The notes under the pieces: model-generated
Seen by the model: only the letters and a program-made list of their open reading frames with translations
Databases searched by the model: none
What the model was told of the DNA's origin: nothing
Program-made: the position numbers and the translations under genes
Origin: an uncultured Burkholderiales bacterium
Lineage (GTDB): Bacteria; Pseudomonadota; Gammaproteobacteria; Burkholderiales; Burkholderiaceae_C
Assembly (NCBI GenBank): GCA_903887325.1
Contig: CAISPG010000031.1
Span: forward strand, 1-40,371
Length of the DNA stretch: 40,371 nt
Direction of reading: 5' to 3'
Shown: positions 8,126 through 16,211 of the stretch, piece by piece
How the letters are laid out: each line of letters starts with the position of its first letter
Numbering within the stretch: position 1 is the stretch's first letter

Positions 8126-9385
8126 TCAGGTATAGGACTTGCGCTTTTTCCACTGCACTTCCAACTCGGTGATCTGTTTCCAGTTACCGGGGCTGGGTTT
8201 GGACATGAAGGGTTCTTTGGGCTCAAGCGAGCCCCAGCCCACGGCGTAGTCGACCAAGGTGTTGTCCTCGGCGCGCATGGTGAGTTTGCCGTTAGCACCG
8301 AAAGGCGAATCTATGCTCATGCCGCGCAGTGCTTCGGCCATTTTTTTGCCGTCTGCGCTGTTGGTTTTCTTCATGGCGCTGGTCAGGAATTGGATCGCTG
8401 CGGCGTTTTGCCAGGCCCAGTTCAGCGGCAGGTCTTTGAAGCGGGCTTGGTAAGCGTTAGACCAGTTGGTGTTGGCAGGTGTGTTGGGAAAGCTTTTCAA
8501 ATAGCGGTTGCCTGAATGCAAGCCCTGGGGAACGTTTTTCACTGCATGCAGCACGGCGTAGTCAGCCATATTGACCGCAAAAAACTCGCGCTCGTTGAAC
8601 AAACCGTAAATACCGGCCTGGTCGATGAACGAGGTCAGATCGCCGCCCCACAGCGCCGAGTAAATGGCTTGCGGTTTGCCTTGCAGCAATCGCGTGATGG
8701 CTTCGGTGTAATCGGCTTGGAACAGCTTGGGCCAGACGTCGCCGACTATTTCAATCGAAGGATTGAAGAGCTTCAAATACTCCATGAATTCGGCGGTGGT
8801 GTCGCGGCCATAGGCGTAGTCGGGCGACACGGTCATCCAGCGTTTCAGGTTTTTCTCTTTGGCTACTTGCGCGGCATAAGCGCCGCCTACGATGGCGTCA
8901 TGCACACCTTGGCGGGCGCAGCGAAAGCCCAGCGGAGCGCGGATTTTCGGGTCGGCTGTGAGCGATGAGGTTTCAGAGCAGGTATGCATGACCAGTACGC
9001 CCAAGTCGCGCGCCACTTCGTGCACCGCAAAACCGCCGGATGAGGCTTCTGCGTCCAGAATGATTTCACAGTCTTCAGAAGTCACAAGCTCGCGGGCGAC
9101 GCGGGCTGCTTCTTGCGGCTGGCCTTTGGAGTCACGAATCACCAGTTCTATCTTGCGGCCGTTCAAGCCACCGGCGGCGTTGAATTTTTCAACTTCCAGC
9201 GTGGCTGCATTAGACGAGGCCTGGCCCAGCATGGCAACCCGGCCCGACAAAATGGTGGGCATGCCGATGCGAATGGTTTTGTTCTGCGCGCGAGAGATGA
9301 AAGGCGCGCTCAAAGCTGCGGTAGTGACGGCGGAGGCGCCGAATTTGAGCAGCTTGCGACGCTGTGACTGAGTGTTGTCTTGCAT
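8126..9385 (-). CDS. Tat-exported periplasmic substrate-binding protein of the Liv transporter
   Basis: Binding protein of 419 residues. The N-terminus has a twin-arginine signal (QRRKLLKFGASAV, RR at about 8-9) ending near ISRAQ, so it is predicted to fold before export. The mature part begins with IRIGMPTILSG, typical of periplasmic-binding fold type I (LivK/AmiC-like) proteins, and continues with VIRDSKGQPQEAARVARELV. It delivers ligand to LivHMGF. The ATG at 9385 has AGGAGA five bases upstream; an upstream start would lack it. It is the first gene of the operon, so its promoter should lie in 9386-9515. The ligand cannot be read from sequence; neighbours hint at an amide, acylated amino acid or organic acid. 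Confidence 0.85.
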   Translation of the reverse strand: MQDNTQSQRRKLLKFGASAVTTAALSAPFISRAQNKTIRIGMPTILSGRVAMLGQASSNAATLEVEKFNAAGGLNGRKIELVIRDSKGQPQEAARVARELVTSEDCEIILDAEASSGGFAVHEVARDLGVLVMHTCSETSSLTADPKIRAPLGFRCARQGVHDAIVGGAYAAQVAKEKNLKRWMTVSPDYAYGRDTTAEFMEYLKLFNPSIEIVGDVWPKLFQADYTEAITRLLQGKPQAIYSALWGGDLTSFIDQAGIYGLFNEREFFAVNMADYAVLHAVKNVPQGLHSGNRYLKSFPNTPANTNWSNAYQARFKDLPLNWAWQNAAAIQFLTSAMKKTNSADGKKMAEALRGMSIDSPFGANGKLTMRAEDNTLVDYAVGWGSLEPKEPFMSKPSPGNWKQITELEVQWKKRKSYT

Positions 9386-9515
9386 GTATGTCTCCTGTGA
9401 TGCGGGCGGTTCGCTTGAGGTCAATTCAGTCTAAGTCAAATCCGCAAGCGTTTGCTTAGGGGTTTAGGCGAGGCTTTGTAACGAAATTGCGAGTTTGAAA
9501 ACTCAAAAACGGGTT

Positions 9516-11213
9516 TTAAGCACTGAATTCGGTCAGCAATTCCCCGGCCAGTTCAGCCTGTTCTTTTAAGCCGCCAGCATCAGCCACCAGTTTGCCGTTG
9601 ACCCAGACGCCGTGCACGCCGACCGCGTGCGTGTTCAAACGGGCGGCACCGCCGGGCAGATCGAACACCCGGTGCTTAGGGCCACGACCCACGGTTTTAG
9701 GATCAAACAGCAGCAAGTCTGCGGCATAGCCTGCTTGAAGTAATCCGCGTTCCTTTAAACCCAAAATGCGCGCGGGTTGCGCCGTCAGTTTGTGCACTGC
9801 TTGCGTCATAGCCATGGCACCGACGTCCCGCGCCCAATGGCCGAGTAAGTGCAAGCCGAAACCGGCGTCATTGAAAAAAGTCAGATGCGCACCCGCGTCG
9901 CTGAGCGTCACCAGGCTGTGCGGGTCGTTCAGCAATTGCGCCACTGCTTGTGTATCGCTGTTGAGCAATTGCGCGGTGAACACGGTTTGCAGGTCTTCGG
10001 CCAGCGCCAGATCCAGCACAAAGTCCAAGGGATCCACACCAAGTTGCTCCGCCAGTTCGGCCACACTGCGTTGCTCGTATTTCTGGTGTTCCTGTTTTGC
10101 GGTTTGCACCACATGCACTTTGTCCCATTCGTTGTTGAACAAACGGAACGTGGTGGCCTGGGCAAGTTCGTTTTTCACACCTTGTCTGAAAGACGTATCA
10201 GCCAGACAGGTTTTCAATGCGTCGTGCGACAAGCCCATGGCGGGTTTCCAACTTGCCAGTCCTTCAACCGGGTAAGCCGATGCAAACGTGAAGTCCATGG
10301 TCAGCGGGCAACAAGACACCTGGCCTATCAGCGGCACGCCTTGTTCGTTGGCCTCGGCGATGGCTTTGAAATCATTGAACACGGCTTGCGGATTGGTACC
10401 GTTGTGCAGCAGGGCGGCGACCATCACCGGCCGGCCGCTGGCCTCGGACAGCGAGCGCAAAAACGTCATAGGCATCTGGCCGCCTTTGGTCACCATATAA
10501 ACGCCTTTGCCCTGGTGGCCCATGGCCAGGGTGAGTTGCATCATTTCTTCGTCGCTGGCCAGGCGCGACGGCATGGGCAGGCCGCCTTCGCCGTTGTGCG
10601 CCGGACTGGTGCTGCTGGCAAAACCGACGGCACCGGCGCTCATGGCTTCGCGCACCAGCGCGGCCATGGCTTCAATTTCCTGCGGCGTGGCCGCGCGTTT
10701 GTTGGCCTGTTCGCCCATCACCCAGGTGCGTACGGAGGAGTGGCCTATGTATGCTGCGATGTTGATGGCGCAACGCTTGCGCTTCAACATGGCCAGGTAC
10801 TCGGGAAAGGTTTCGAAATCCCAGTCTATGCCTTGCTCCAGCACCTCAAGCGACATGCCTTCGACCTGGGTCAGGTTGCGCATGGTCAGTTCGCGATCCT
10901 GCGGCCGGCACGGTGCAATAGTGAAACCGCAATTGCCGATGACGGCAGTGGTCACTCCTTGTGCAGGGGAGGGGCGCACATACGCGTCCCAGGTGATTTG
11001 CGCGTCAAAGTGAGTGTGGGCATCAATGATGCCCGGCATCAACGCCAGACCTTGCGCCTCAATCACCTGGCCTGCGCTATGGCTCAAACCAACGCCTATG
11101 GCCAGAATGAGGCCGTCGCGTATGGCGACATCTTGCACCAGCGGTTCTGTGCCGTTGCCGTCGAATACCAAAGCCTGGCGAATGAGAATATCTGCGTGTG
11201 AGTCGGTGTTCAT
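9516..11213 (-). CDS. N-acyl-D-amino-acid deacylase-type amidohydrolase
   Basis: Amidohydrolase of 565 residues. PGIIDAHTHFDAQ (about 60-72) supplies the first metal-binding histidines His66 and His68; a late SDAGAHLTFF carries the catalytic aspartate. The architecture, length and the NCGFTIAP segment fit the D-aminoacylase / N-acyl-D-glutamate deacylase branch, zinc enzymes that release D-amino acids from N-acyl forms. The ATG at 11213 begins just before the conserved ADILIRQ beta-sandwich strand; a longer version adds 30 residues of atypical sequence. It is transcribed toward the liv operon and preceded, after 64 bases, by the P1-type aminopeptidase on the same strand. Dihydropyrimidinase-like or other amidohydrolase specificity cannot be excluded. 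Confidence 0.8.
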   Translation of the reverse strand: MNTDSHADILIRQALVFDGNGTEPLVQDVAIRDGLILAIGVGLSHSAGQVIEAQGLALMPGIIDAHTHFDAQITWDAYVRPSPAQGVTTAVIGNCGFTIAPCRPQDRELTMRNLTQVEGMSLEVLEQGIDWDFETFPEYLAMLKRKRCAINIAAYIGHSSVRTWVMGEQANKRAATPQEIEAMAALVREAMSAGAVGFASSTSPAHNGEGGLPMPSRLASDEEMMQLTLAMGHQGKGVYMVTKGGQMPMTFLRSLSEASGRPVMVAALLHNGTNPQAVFNDFKAIAEANEQGVPLIGQVSCCPLTMDFTFASAYPVEGLASWKPAMGLSHDALKTCLADTSFRQGVKNELAQATTFRLFNNEWDKVHVVQTAKQEHQKYEQRSVAELAEQLGVDPLDFVLDLALAEDLQTVFTAQLLNSDTQAVAQLLNDPHSLVTLSDAGAHLTFFNDAGFGLHLLGHWARDVGAMAMTQAVHKLTAQPARILGLKERGLLQAGYAADLLLFDPKTVGRGPKHRVFDLPGGAARLNTHAVGVHGVWVNGKLVADAGGLKEQAELAGELLTEFSA

Positions 11214-11277
11214 GAGTAAAGTTGGCTCAAGGAAAGTAAAAAATTTTGCGACTGGAATACGTGTGTCAATACCGCAT

Positions 11278-12285
11278 TCAAAGAGAAGAGTGAAGAGTGC
11301 CAAGTTCAGCGGCGCAGGGAATCCATTGACCGTTGGATGTGACGGAGACCGCCGCGTGCACTGCGCACAAAACGGCTTGCGCCACCACTTCGGTGACCAG
11401 TGAGTGCATCAACATCGTATCAAGTGTGAGATCCGTTTTGCCTGTGCTTAGCGCAAACAGTGTGTCGCCGTCATACGGTGTGTGCACCGGGCGTATGGTT
11501 CTGGCGAGGCCGTCGTGACCGATTTGCGCCAGCCGGGTGGTTTGCAGCGGGCTCAGCCTGGCATCTGTGGCGATCACGCCTATGGTGGTGTGTTGACCGG
11601 CAGTCAGCGCTGCACTGGACATGCCTTGCAAATGCGCCAGGTGGATGTTGACCAGCTCGCGGCTGTCGGCATTTTTTCTGGCGCCTGCGATCACGCGACC
11701 GCTGTTTGGGTCAATCACGTCACCAAGCGCGTTGCAAACGACGAGAGCACCTACCGTGACGCCGTGTACCCGTAAGGCGGCGCTGCCTATGCCGCCGCGC
11801 ATGCAGTGTGGGAATCCGAATACCTTGCCCACTGTGGCACCGGTGCCCGTGCCTAGGTTGCCGTGCTGCATGGGATTTGCCGAGGCGGACTCGCAAGCCT
11901 GGTAGCCGTTGTCAGCTGTTGGTCTGATATGGGGGTTGCCGGTGGCCAGGTCAAAAATGACCGCAGACGTCACGATGGGCACATGCACGCCGCCAACTGA
12001 AAAACCGTGTTGGCGCTCTTCCAGCCAACGCATCACGCCGCCTGCCGCGTCCAGTCCGAAGGCCGAACCGCCACTCAACACCACAGCGTGCGCTTGTTGC
12101 ACCAGATTGCCCGGGCGCAAACTGTCGGTTTCGCGCGTGCCCGGTGCGCAGCCGCGTACGTCGACCCCGGCGACTGCACCATCTGGCGTCAACACCACGG
12201 TGCAACCCGTCAATGCCGTGGTGTCGGTGTAATGACCGACTGCAATACCGGGTACATCTGTGAAAGTTAATGGTGCGTCATTCAT
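11278..12285 (-). CDS. P1 family peptidase (DmpA / beta-aminopeptidase type)
   Basis: N-terminal-nucleophile hydrolase of 335 residues. VLSGGSAFGLDAAGGVMRWLEE (about 69-90) is the family hallmark, and GGIGSAAL contains the probable self-cleavage site Gly167-Ser168, after which Ser168 becomes the N-terminal nucleophile of the beta chain. Family members cleave N-terminal residues from peptides, amides or esters, including D-alanyl and beta-amino-acid substrates. Placed directly upstream of a D-aminoacylase-like gene on the same strand, it may join a D- or beta-amino-acid salvage route (inference). No strong Shine-Dalgarno is visible before the ATG at 12285. Confidence 0.85.
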   Translation of the reverse strand: MNDAPLTFTDVPGIAVGHYTDTTALTGCTVVLTPDGAVAGVDVRGCAPGTRETDSLRPGNLVQQAHAVVLSGGSAFGLDAAGGVMRWLEERQHGFSVGGVHVPIVTSAVIFDLATGNPHIRPTADNGYQACESASANPMQHGNLGTGTGATVGKVFGFPHCMRGGIGSAALRVHGVTVGALVVCNALGDVIDPNSGRVIAGARKNADSRELVNIHLAHLQGMSSAALTAGQHTTIGVIATDARLSPLQTTRLAQIGHDGLARTIRPVHTPYDGDTLFALSTGKTDLTLDTMLMHSLVTEVVAQAVLCAVHAAVSVTSNGQWIPCAAELGTLHSSL

Positions 12286-12371
12286 AGCAGGATTTTAGAT
12301 GCAGCACCGCCGTGTCATGTATGCGTCACAGTGGGAACGCATCAGCCCACTTGGCTTGGCAAAAGCAGTTC

Positions 12372-12920
12372 TCAGTCAGTCTCCTGCTTGATGTCCAAAG
12401 CCATCAACAAACGAGCCACCATGTTGTAAGCAGCAATCGAGGTGCTCAGTTCAAGCAGTTCAGTGGATGAGAAATATTTGGCCAGATCCGTGAACAAGGC
12501 CTGATCTACTTTCACATGAACTGTCATTTGCGCGGCGTAGCGGATCACCAGATGTTCAATCTCACCCAAGCCCGGGTGCGTAAACGCTTGGCAGGCATCA
12601 CCGTCCACCACTGCATCCAGCGCTTGCAATTCTTCTGCCGTGCCGCCTGCGCTAATGAAATCAGGCGCATGGTGGTGGTATTCATAGCGCGCACCAGTGA
12701 GCAAGGCCACGGTGCAAATCGCCAGTTCGCTCAATTTGCGGTCCACCGACAAACCGCTGCGTACCTTGCCCAGGAACACGTTCCAGCCGGATGCCACCGG
12801 TTCGCTCCACAGCAAAGCCTTGTCAAGATTGATCAAGCGACCGCCGCGCCGGGCCAGAATGGCATCGACCAGGGCAGCGGGTTGCGGGTGGGCTTGCGGT
12901 GTCCAGTCGGGAATGCGCAT
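12372..12920 (-). CDS. carboxymuconolactone decarboxylase family protein
   Basis: An all-helical protein of 182 residues with the CMD/AhpD-like core ELAICTVALLTGARYEYHHHAP (about 81-102), in which the YE-x-HHH part matches the conserved proton-relay region. The peroxidatic CxxC of true AhpD proteins is absent; only one cysteine remains there. It is therefore more like the decarboxylase or uncharacterised CMD branch than a peroxidase. I chose the ATG at 12920 (MRIPDW) by typical family start; in-frame ATGs at 12956 and 13007 would extend the N-terminus, and none has a convincing ribosome site. It is divergent from the secreted protein at 13023. Confidence 0.7.
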   Translation of the reverse strand: MRIPDWTPQAHPQPAALVDAILARRGGRLINLDKALLWSEPVASGWNVFLGKVRSGLSVDRKLSELAICTVALLTGARYEYHHHAPDFISAGGTAEELQALDAVVDGDACQAFTHPGLGEIEHLVIRYAAQMTVHVKVDQALFTDLAKYFSSTELLELSTSIAAYNMVARLLMALDIKQETD

Positions 12921-13022
12921 GGTTTGTATCCGTTGGTGTGAGTGAATTTCAAGCATAGCAGCGCGCTTGAGTGGCTGTTTAAAAGACTGACTTAAGATCA
13001 TTTGCATGAATAAAGGTATTTC

Positions 13023-13382
13023 ATGCGTTTGACCGGATTCAATATATTTTGCTGTTTGCTTGCAGTCACAGGCTTGCCTGTTGCGGCAGCCACCCGGCAG
13101 CCGGACATGCTGTATGTCACGCCGGCCAATTGCAAATTGATCAGCGGTTACGGCAAATACGATTTAGAAGGCGTCGCCAAAGAATTCAAAGTCAAGCCCG
13201 CCAAAGTGCGTTACCTCAAGGCCGAATGGGGACGCGCCCAGGACGGCAACCCTCAATGCAATATGGTGTTTGGTACGCCTAAGGGCAACAAATCCTGCAA
13301 GGTGTTCACCATCATGCACGATGAATTCACGTTCGGGATGGCGGTTCCTGTTCCCGGTAACCACGCGATTTGCAACGATTAA
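13023..13382 (+). CDS. secreted four-cysteine protein of unknown function
   Basis: A 119-residue protein with a Sec signal peptide (hydrophobic core about 6-22, cleavage probably after AAA near 23). The mature part has four cysteines at 37, 79, 92 and 117, an even number that fits two disulfides in the periplasm. It is basic and rich in Lys and Gly, and contains a Met/Phe-rich segment (TIMHDEFTFGMAV). AAAGGT precedes the ATG by about 8 bases. No family was recognised. It stands alone between a divergent CMD-family gene and the thiolase gene, which begins 104 bases downstream. Confidence 0.65.
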   Translation: MRLTGFNIFCCLLAVTGLPVAAATRQPDMLYVTPANCKLISGYGKYDLEGVAKEFKVKPAKVRYLKAEWGRAQDGNPQCNMVFGTPKGNKSCKVFTIMHDEFTFGMAVPVPGNHAICND

Positions 13383-13486
13383 GCCTGCCGAATAAATGTG
13401 TTTTGCTGTGTGAGGCGCGCCGGTAAGTTTGTTATCAGCCAGTTATGTTTTCATACACACATCAACCTCATCACTAGGAGCCTCTT

Positions 13487-14665
13487 ATGCAAGACATAGT
13501 CATTGTTTCAGCTGCCCGCACCGCCGTGGGCAAATTCGGCGGCAGCTTGTCCAGGCTCAGCGCCACCGAACTTGGCGGCTTGATCATCAAGGAAGTGGTG
13601 GCGCGTGCAGGCATAGACACTGCCCTGGTCGGTGAGGTCATCATGGGCCAGGTGCTGGCAGCAGGTGCCGGTCAAAACCCGGCGCGACAGGCGCTGATGA
13701 AAGCCGGATTGCCCAAGGAGATTCCCGGTTTGACTATCAATGCGGTCTGCGGTTCAGGCTTGAAAGCAGTCATGCTGGCGGCGCAGGCCGTGGCTTACGG
13801 GGACAGCGACATCGTCATTGCAGGCGGGCAGGAAAACATGAGTGCCGCGCCACACATTCTGAATAACTCGCGCGATGGTCAGCGCATGGGCGACTGGAAA
13901 ATGGTCGACAGCATGATCGTCGACGGCTTGTGGGACGTTTACAACCAATACCACATGGGCATCACAGCTGAAAACGTTGCCAAAGAAAACGGTATCACCC
14001 GGGATATGCAGGATGCGCTGGCATTGGCGTCTCAGCAAAAAGCCGCTGCGGCCCAAGCCGCCGGTAAGTTTCAGCAGGAAATAGTACCTGTGCTGTTGCC
14101 GCAGAAAAAAGGCGAGCCCGTGGCGTTTGCGCAAGACGAGTTCATTAACCTGAAAACCAGCGCCGAAGCTCTGGCCGGTTTGCGCCCTGCGTTTGACAAG
14201 ACCGGCAGCGTGACTGCAGGCAATGCCTCCGGCATCAACGACGGCGCGGCCGCCGTCATGGTCATGAGTGCAGCGCGCGCCAATGCGCTGGGGCTGACGC
14301 CGCTGGGGCGCATTGCTTCGTTTGCCACCACCGGCCTGGATCCGGCGACCATGGGCATGGGCCCGGTGTCTGCGTCTCGCAAAGCGCTGCAGCGCGCAGG
14401 CTGGAAAGCGGCTGATGTGGATTTATTTGAATTGAACGAAGCATTCGCCGCACAAGCCTGTGCGGTGAATCAGGCTTTGGATATCGACCCCAAGCGTGTC
14501 AATGTGAACGGGGGTGCGATTGCCATTGGTCATCCCATAGGCGCGTCAGGTTGCCGCATTTTGGTGACTTTGTTACATGAAATGCAGCGCAGCGGCGCTA
14601 AAAAAGGATTGGCCGCTTTGTGCATTGGCGGCGGTATGGGTGTGTCGCTGACGATTGAGTGCTGA
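13487..14665 (+). CDS. acetyl-CoA C-acetyltransferase (thiolase)
   Basis: A 392-residue biosynthetic-type thiolase. The nucleophile lies in NAVCGSGLKA (Cys88), the catalytic histidine in GHPIGASG (His349) and the second cysteine in CIGGGMG (Cys379), closely matching the triad of well-studied acetoacetyl-CoA thiolases. GGQENMS is also conserved. It condenses two acetyl-CoA to acetoacetyl-CoA, or runs in reverse, in polyhydroxybutyrate synthesis or fatty/ketone acid metabolism. No phaB or phaC lies nearby, so the pathway cannot be assigned. TAGGAG precedes the ATG. It converges with the HTH regulator gene, 20 bases away, with no obvious terminator. Confidence 0.92.
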   Translation: MQDIVIVSAARTAVGKFGGSLSRLSATELGGLIIKEVVARAGIDTALVGEVIMGQVLAAGAGQNPARQALMKAGLPKEIPGLTINAVCGSGLKAVMLAAQAVAYGDSDIVIAGGQENMSAAPHILNNSRDGQRMGDWKMVDSMIVDGLWDVYNQYHMGITAENVAKENGITRDMQDALALASQQKAAAAQAAGKFQQEIVPVLLPQKKGEPVAFAQDEFINLKTSAEALAGLRPAFDKTGSVTAGNASGINDGAAAVMVMSAARANALGLTPLGRIASFATTGLDPATMGMGPVSASRKALQRAGWKAADVDLFELNEAFAAQACAVNQALDIDPKRVNVNGGAIAIGHPIGASGCRILVTLLHEMQRSGAKKGLAALCIGGGMGVSLTIEC

Positions 14666-14684
14666 GCAGTTAAGGCTTGTTAAA

Positions 14685-15119
14685 TCATTCAGCCGCCAGC
14701 AATTCGGCGACTTGTTTTTTACCCAGTTTTCTGACCGCAGCGATAGCGTTCATCTGGCTGGCACGTGGCTTGGCTTTGCCTTGTTCCCATTTGTAAACGG
14801 ACTGGCCGCTGACGCCGAGCAGTGCGCCCATTTCGTTGGCGGAGACGCCGAGTTTTTTACGCAAACTGGCAAAACCTGCGACGCGAAAGCGCAGGGATTT
14901 TTCATCGTCTTCAGCGGTCACGACTTCTGCACCTGCTTTGGCAGCTTGTTTGCCGATTTTGCCGACCATGGATTCCAACGCGGCCAAACGGCGTTTCAAG
15001 GCGGCAATCTCTGAACGGTATTGGGTAGAAGCTTTTTTCAAGGCAGCGTTCTCTGCCTTGTTTTCTTTTTTTGCGATACGTGCAATTTCTGACTTCAATT
15101 GATTTGCAAATGTGCTCAT
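14685..15119 (-). CDS. XRE-type HTH DNA-binding protein with N-terminal coiled coil
   Basis: A 144-residue cytoplasmic protein. Residues about 1-60 are Lys/Glu/Ala-rich heptads (SEIARIAKKENKAENAALKK) predicted to form a coiled coil. Residues about 88-125 form a helix-turn-helix of the Cro/XRE class, with LGVSANEMGALLGVSGQSVYKWEQGKAKPR as the DNA-reading part. The C-terminus resembles short HTH proteins common in betaproteobacteria, but the coiled-coil extension is unusual for XRE and suggests oligomerisation or a nucleoid-associated role. No toxin partner lies beside it; the TlpA-like gene 23 bases upstream on the same strand may be co-transcribed. Targets unknown. Confidence 0.7.
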   Translation of the reverse strand: MSTFANQLKSEIARIAKKENKAENAALKKASTQYRSEIAALKRRLAALESMVGKIGKQAAKAGAEVVTAEDDEKSLRFRVAGFASLRKKLGVSANEMGALLGVSGQSVYKWEQGKAKPRASQMNAIAAVRKLGKKQVAELLAAE

Positions 15120-15142
15120 GATTACTTTCTAAATAATTAAAA

Positions 15143-15652
15143 TTACATGATGTATTTTGACAGATTTTCTATATCTTCTGAAAAAATTTGCCCTTTTTCA
15201 GCTTGCACCAGTTTCTCTTGAGGGTTAAAAATCAGTGTGGTCGGTATGCTGCGTGGTTTGTAAATAACTGTTTTAAGCTCAGGTTTAAGCCAGGCACTGT
15301 CAAAGTTGTAGCCGTTTTTTTGAAAATGAGTTTTGGCGTTTTGTAATTGCTTATCAATGGAAATACCCAGCACAGTCATGCCTTTGTTTTTGATTTTTTC
15401 ATGCAGTTTTTGCATCTCCGGTGTCTGCTGTGCGCAAAACGGACACCAACTCGCCCAGTAGTACAGCACCAGCCATTGCCCTTTGAGTTGCTGTGGATTC
15501 AGAACTTCACCGTTGAGCAACGGCAGCGCTTCAAGTTGCAGCCGACTGCCAATGGCCGGTAAATCAGCTTTTTCGTTTTCAGCATGCAGCAAAGCCCAGG
15601 GCAGGGCGAGACCGATACCGGCCAAAAGAAAATTTCGTTTATAGATATCCAT
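15143..15652 (-). CDS. TlpA/ResA-like periplasmic thioredoxin
   Basis: A 169-residue thioredoxin-fold protein with an N-terminal export signal or membrane anchor (about 8-24, GIGLALPWALLHA). The redox motif is WCPFC (Cys70, Cys73), and a cis-Pro is seen in RSIPTTLIF. The insertion and overall length fit the TlpA/ResA disulfide-reductase subgroup that reduces apocytochrome c or other periplasmic cysteines. The sox genes in this window encode several c-type cytochromes and SoxY, which need such reductants, but they lie 12 kb away and no sox-type thioredoxin sits among them, so a functional link is speculative. The gene diverges from the small gene at 15844 across a 191-base region in which I see no clear regulatory element. 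Confidence 0.8.
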   Translation of the reverse strand: MDIYKRNFLLAGIGLALPWALLHAENEKADLPAIGSRLQLEALPLLNGEVLNPQQLKGQWLVLYYWASWCPFCAQQTPEMQKLHEKIKNKGMTVLGISIDKQLQNAKTHFQKNGYNFDSAWLKPELKTVIYKPRSIPTTLIFNPQEKLVQAEKGQIFSEDIENLSKYIM

Positions 15653-15843
15653 TGTGTCGGTGACTTTAGTCTGAATTGCGCCGCAGAGCTTATCCGGATT
15701 TATTCAGCAGTTATTGATGTAAATCATGCTTTGCCTAGAAAGAAAAACCAGGCTTTTAATGTCATATATGAAGCTGTTTTTTGTGTTAACTTAGACGTGT
15801 CCAATTCGCATTAATTTTTCTTCTGACTTCGAGGGTAACTGAT

Positions 15844-16104
15844 ATGCGCGCTATTAAAAAAGCCAAAAAAATCATAGAAAAAACACCTGATCAGGCGCTT
15901 GCCAAAGTACTTTCGCACTTGGTCTTGTCGCTGGAGTCAGACACTGATTTCCAAATACGTCAGCTTTACGACTTGCCGCAAGCCGAATTCGATTTCGCCA
16001 TGCAAATCTTGAAGGAGTGGCGTATTGACAGGCATTACATGGGCAAGGCCAAGACTTTTGATGCCGCCTATCACGCGCACGCGGCAACCAGTTCCGCAGC
16101 TTAA
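15844..16104 (+). CDS. small cytoplasmic protein of unknown function
   Basis: An 86-residue protein without signal or membrane segment. The N-terminus is basic and amphipathic (IKKAKKIIEK), the centre is acidic-helical (LVLSLESDTDFQIRQLYDLPQAEFDFAMQ at about 27-55), and the tail is His/Ala-rich (AYHAHAATSSAA). GAGGGT precedes the ATG by about 6 bases. It has sensible codon use and a good start but resembles no family I can name. It stands alone upstream of the Pho-box-like repeats; its own promoter would lie in the AT-rich part of 15700-15830. Confidence 0.55.
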   Translation: MRAIKKAKKIIEKTPDQALAKVLSHLVLSLESDTDFQIRQLYDLPQAEFDFAMQILKEWRIDRHYMGKAKTFDAAYHAHAATSSAA

Positions 16105-16129
16105 AACGCTGTATGTCACCGCGCTGAAT

Positions 16130-16169
16130 CGTCACGCAGATGTAATTTAATCGTCACCAATTTGTCACG
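16130..16169 (+). promoter_or_regulatory. Pho-box-like array of 7-base direct repeats at 11-base spacing
   Basis: CGTCACG (16130), TGTAATT (16141), CGTCACC (16152) and TGTCACG (16163) recur exactly every 11 bases, separated by 4-base, mostly AT-rich spacers. This is the geometry of a PhoB box (TGTCA-type repeats, one helical turn apart), in double-box form. A fifth, weaker copy may start at 16174. The array ends about 42 bases before the TTG start of the cysteine-cluster protein gene at 16212, where it could replace the -35 element. Other OmpR-family regulators use similar spacing. Confidence 0.45.
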
Positions 16170-16211
16170 CTGACTGACGAGACTCTGATTTTCACTCCTG
16201 AGTCGATTGTC

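Noticed and set aside
9490-9515. short inverted repeats after the deacylase gene as a terminator
   Set aside because: The GAGTTT/AAACTC arms are separated by two bases only, and no T-tract lies on the relevant strand.
9849-11201. 450-residue plus-strand open frame
   Set aside because: It lies entirely antisense to the D-aminoacylase-type gene, has His/Gln/Gly-rich composition typical of GC-driven shadow frames, and shows no domain.
12967-12998. TTGAGT/TAAGAT promoter pair before the secreted protein gene
   Set aside because: The spacer is 20 bases, too long for a confident sigma70 call.
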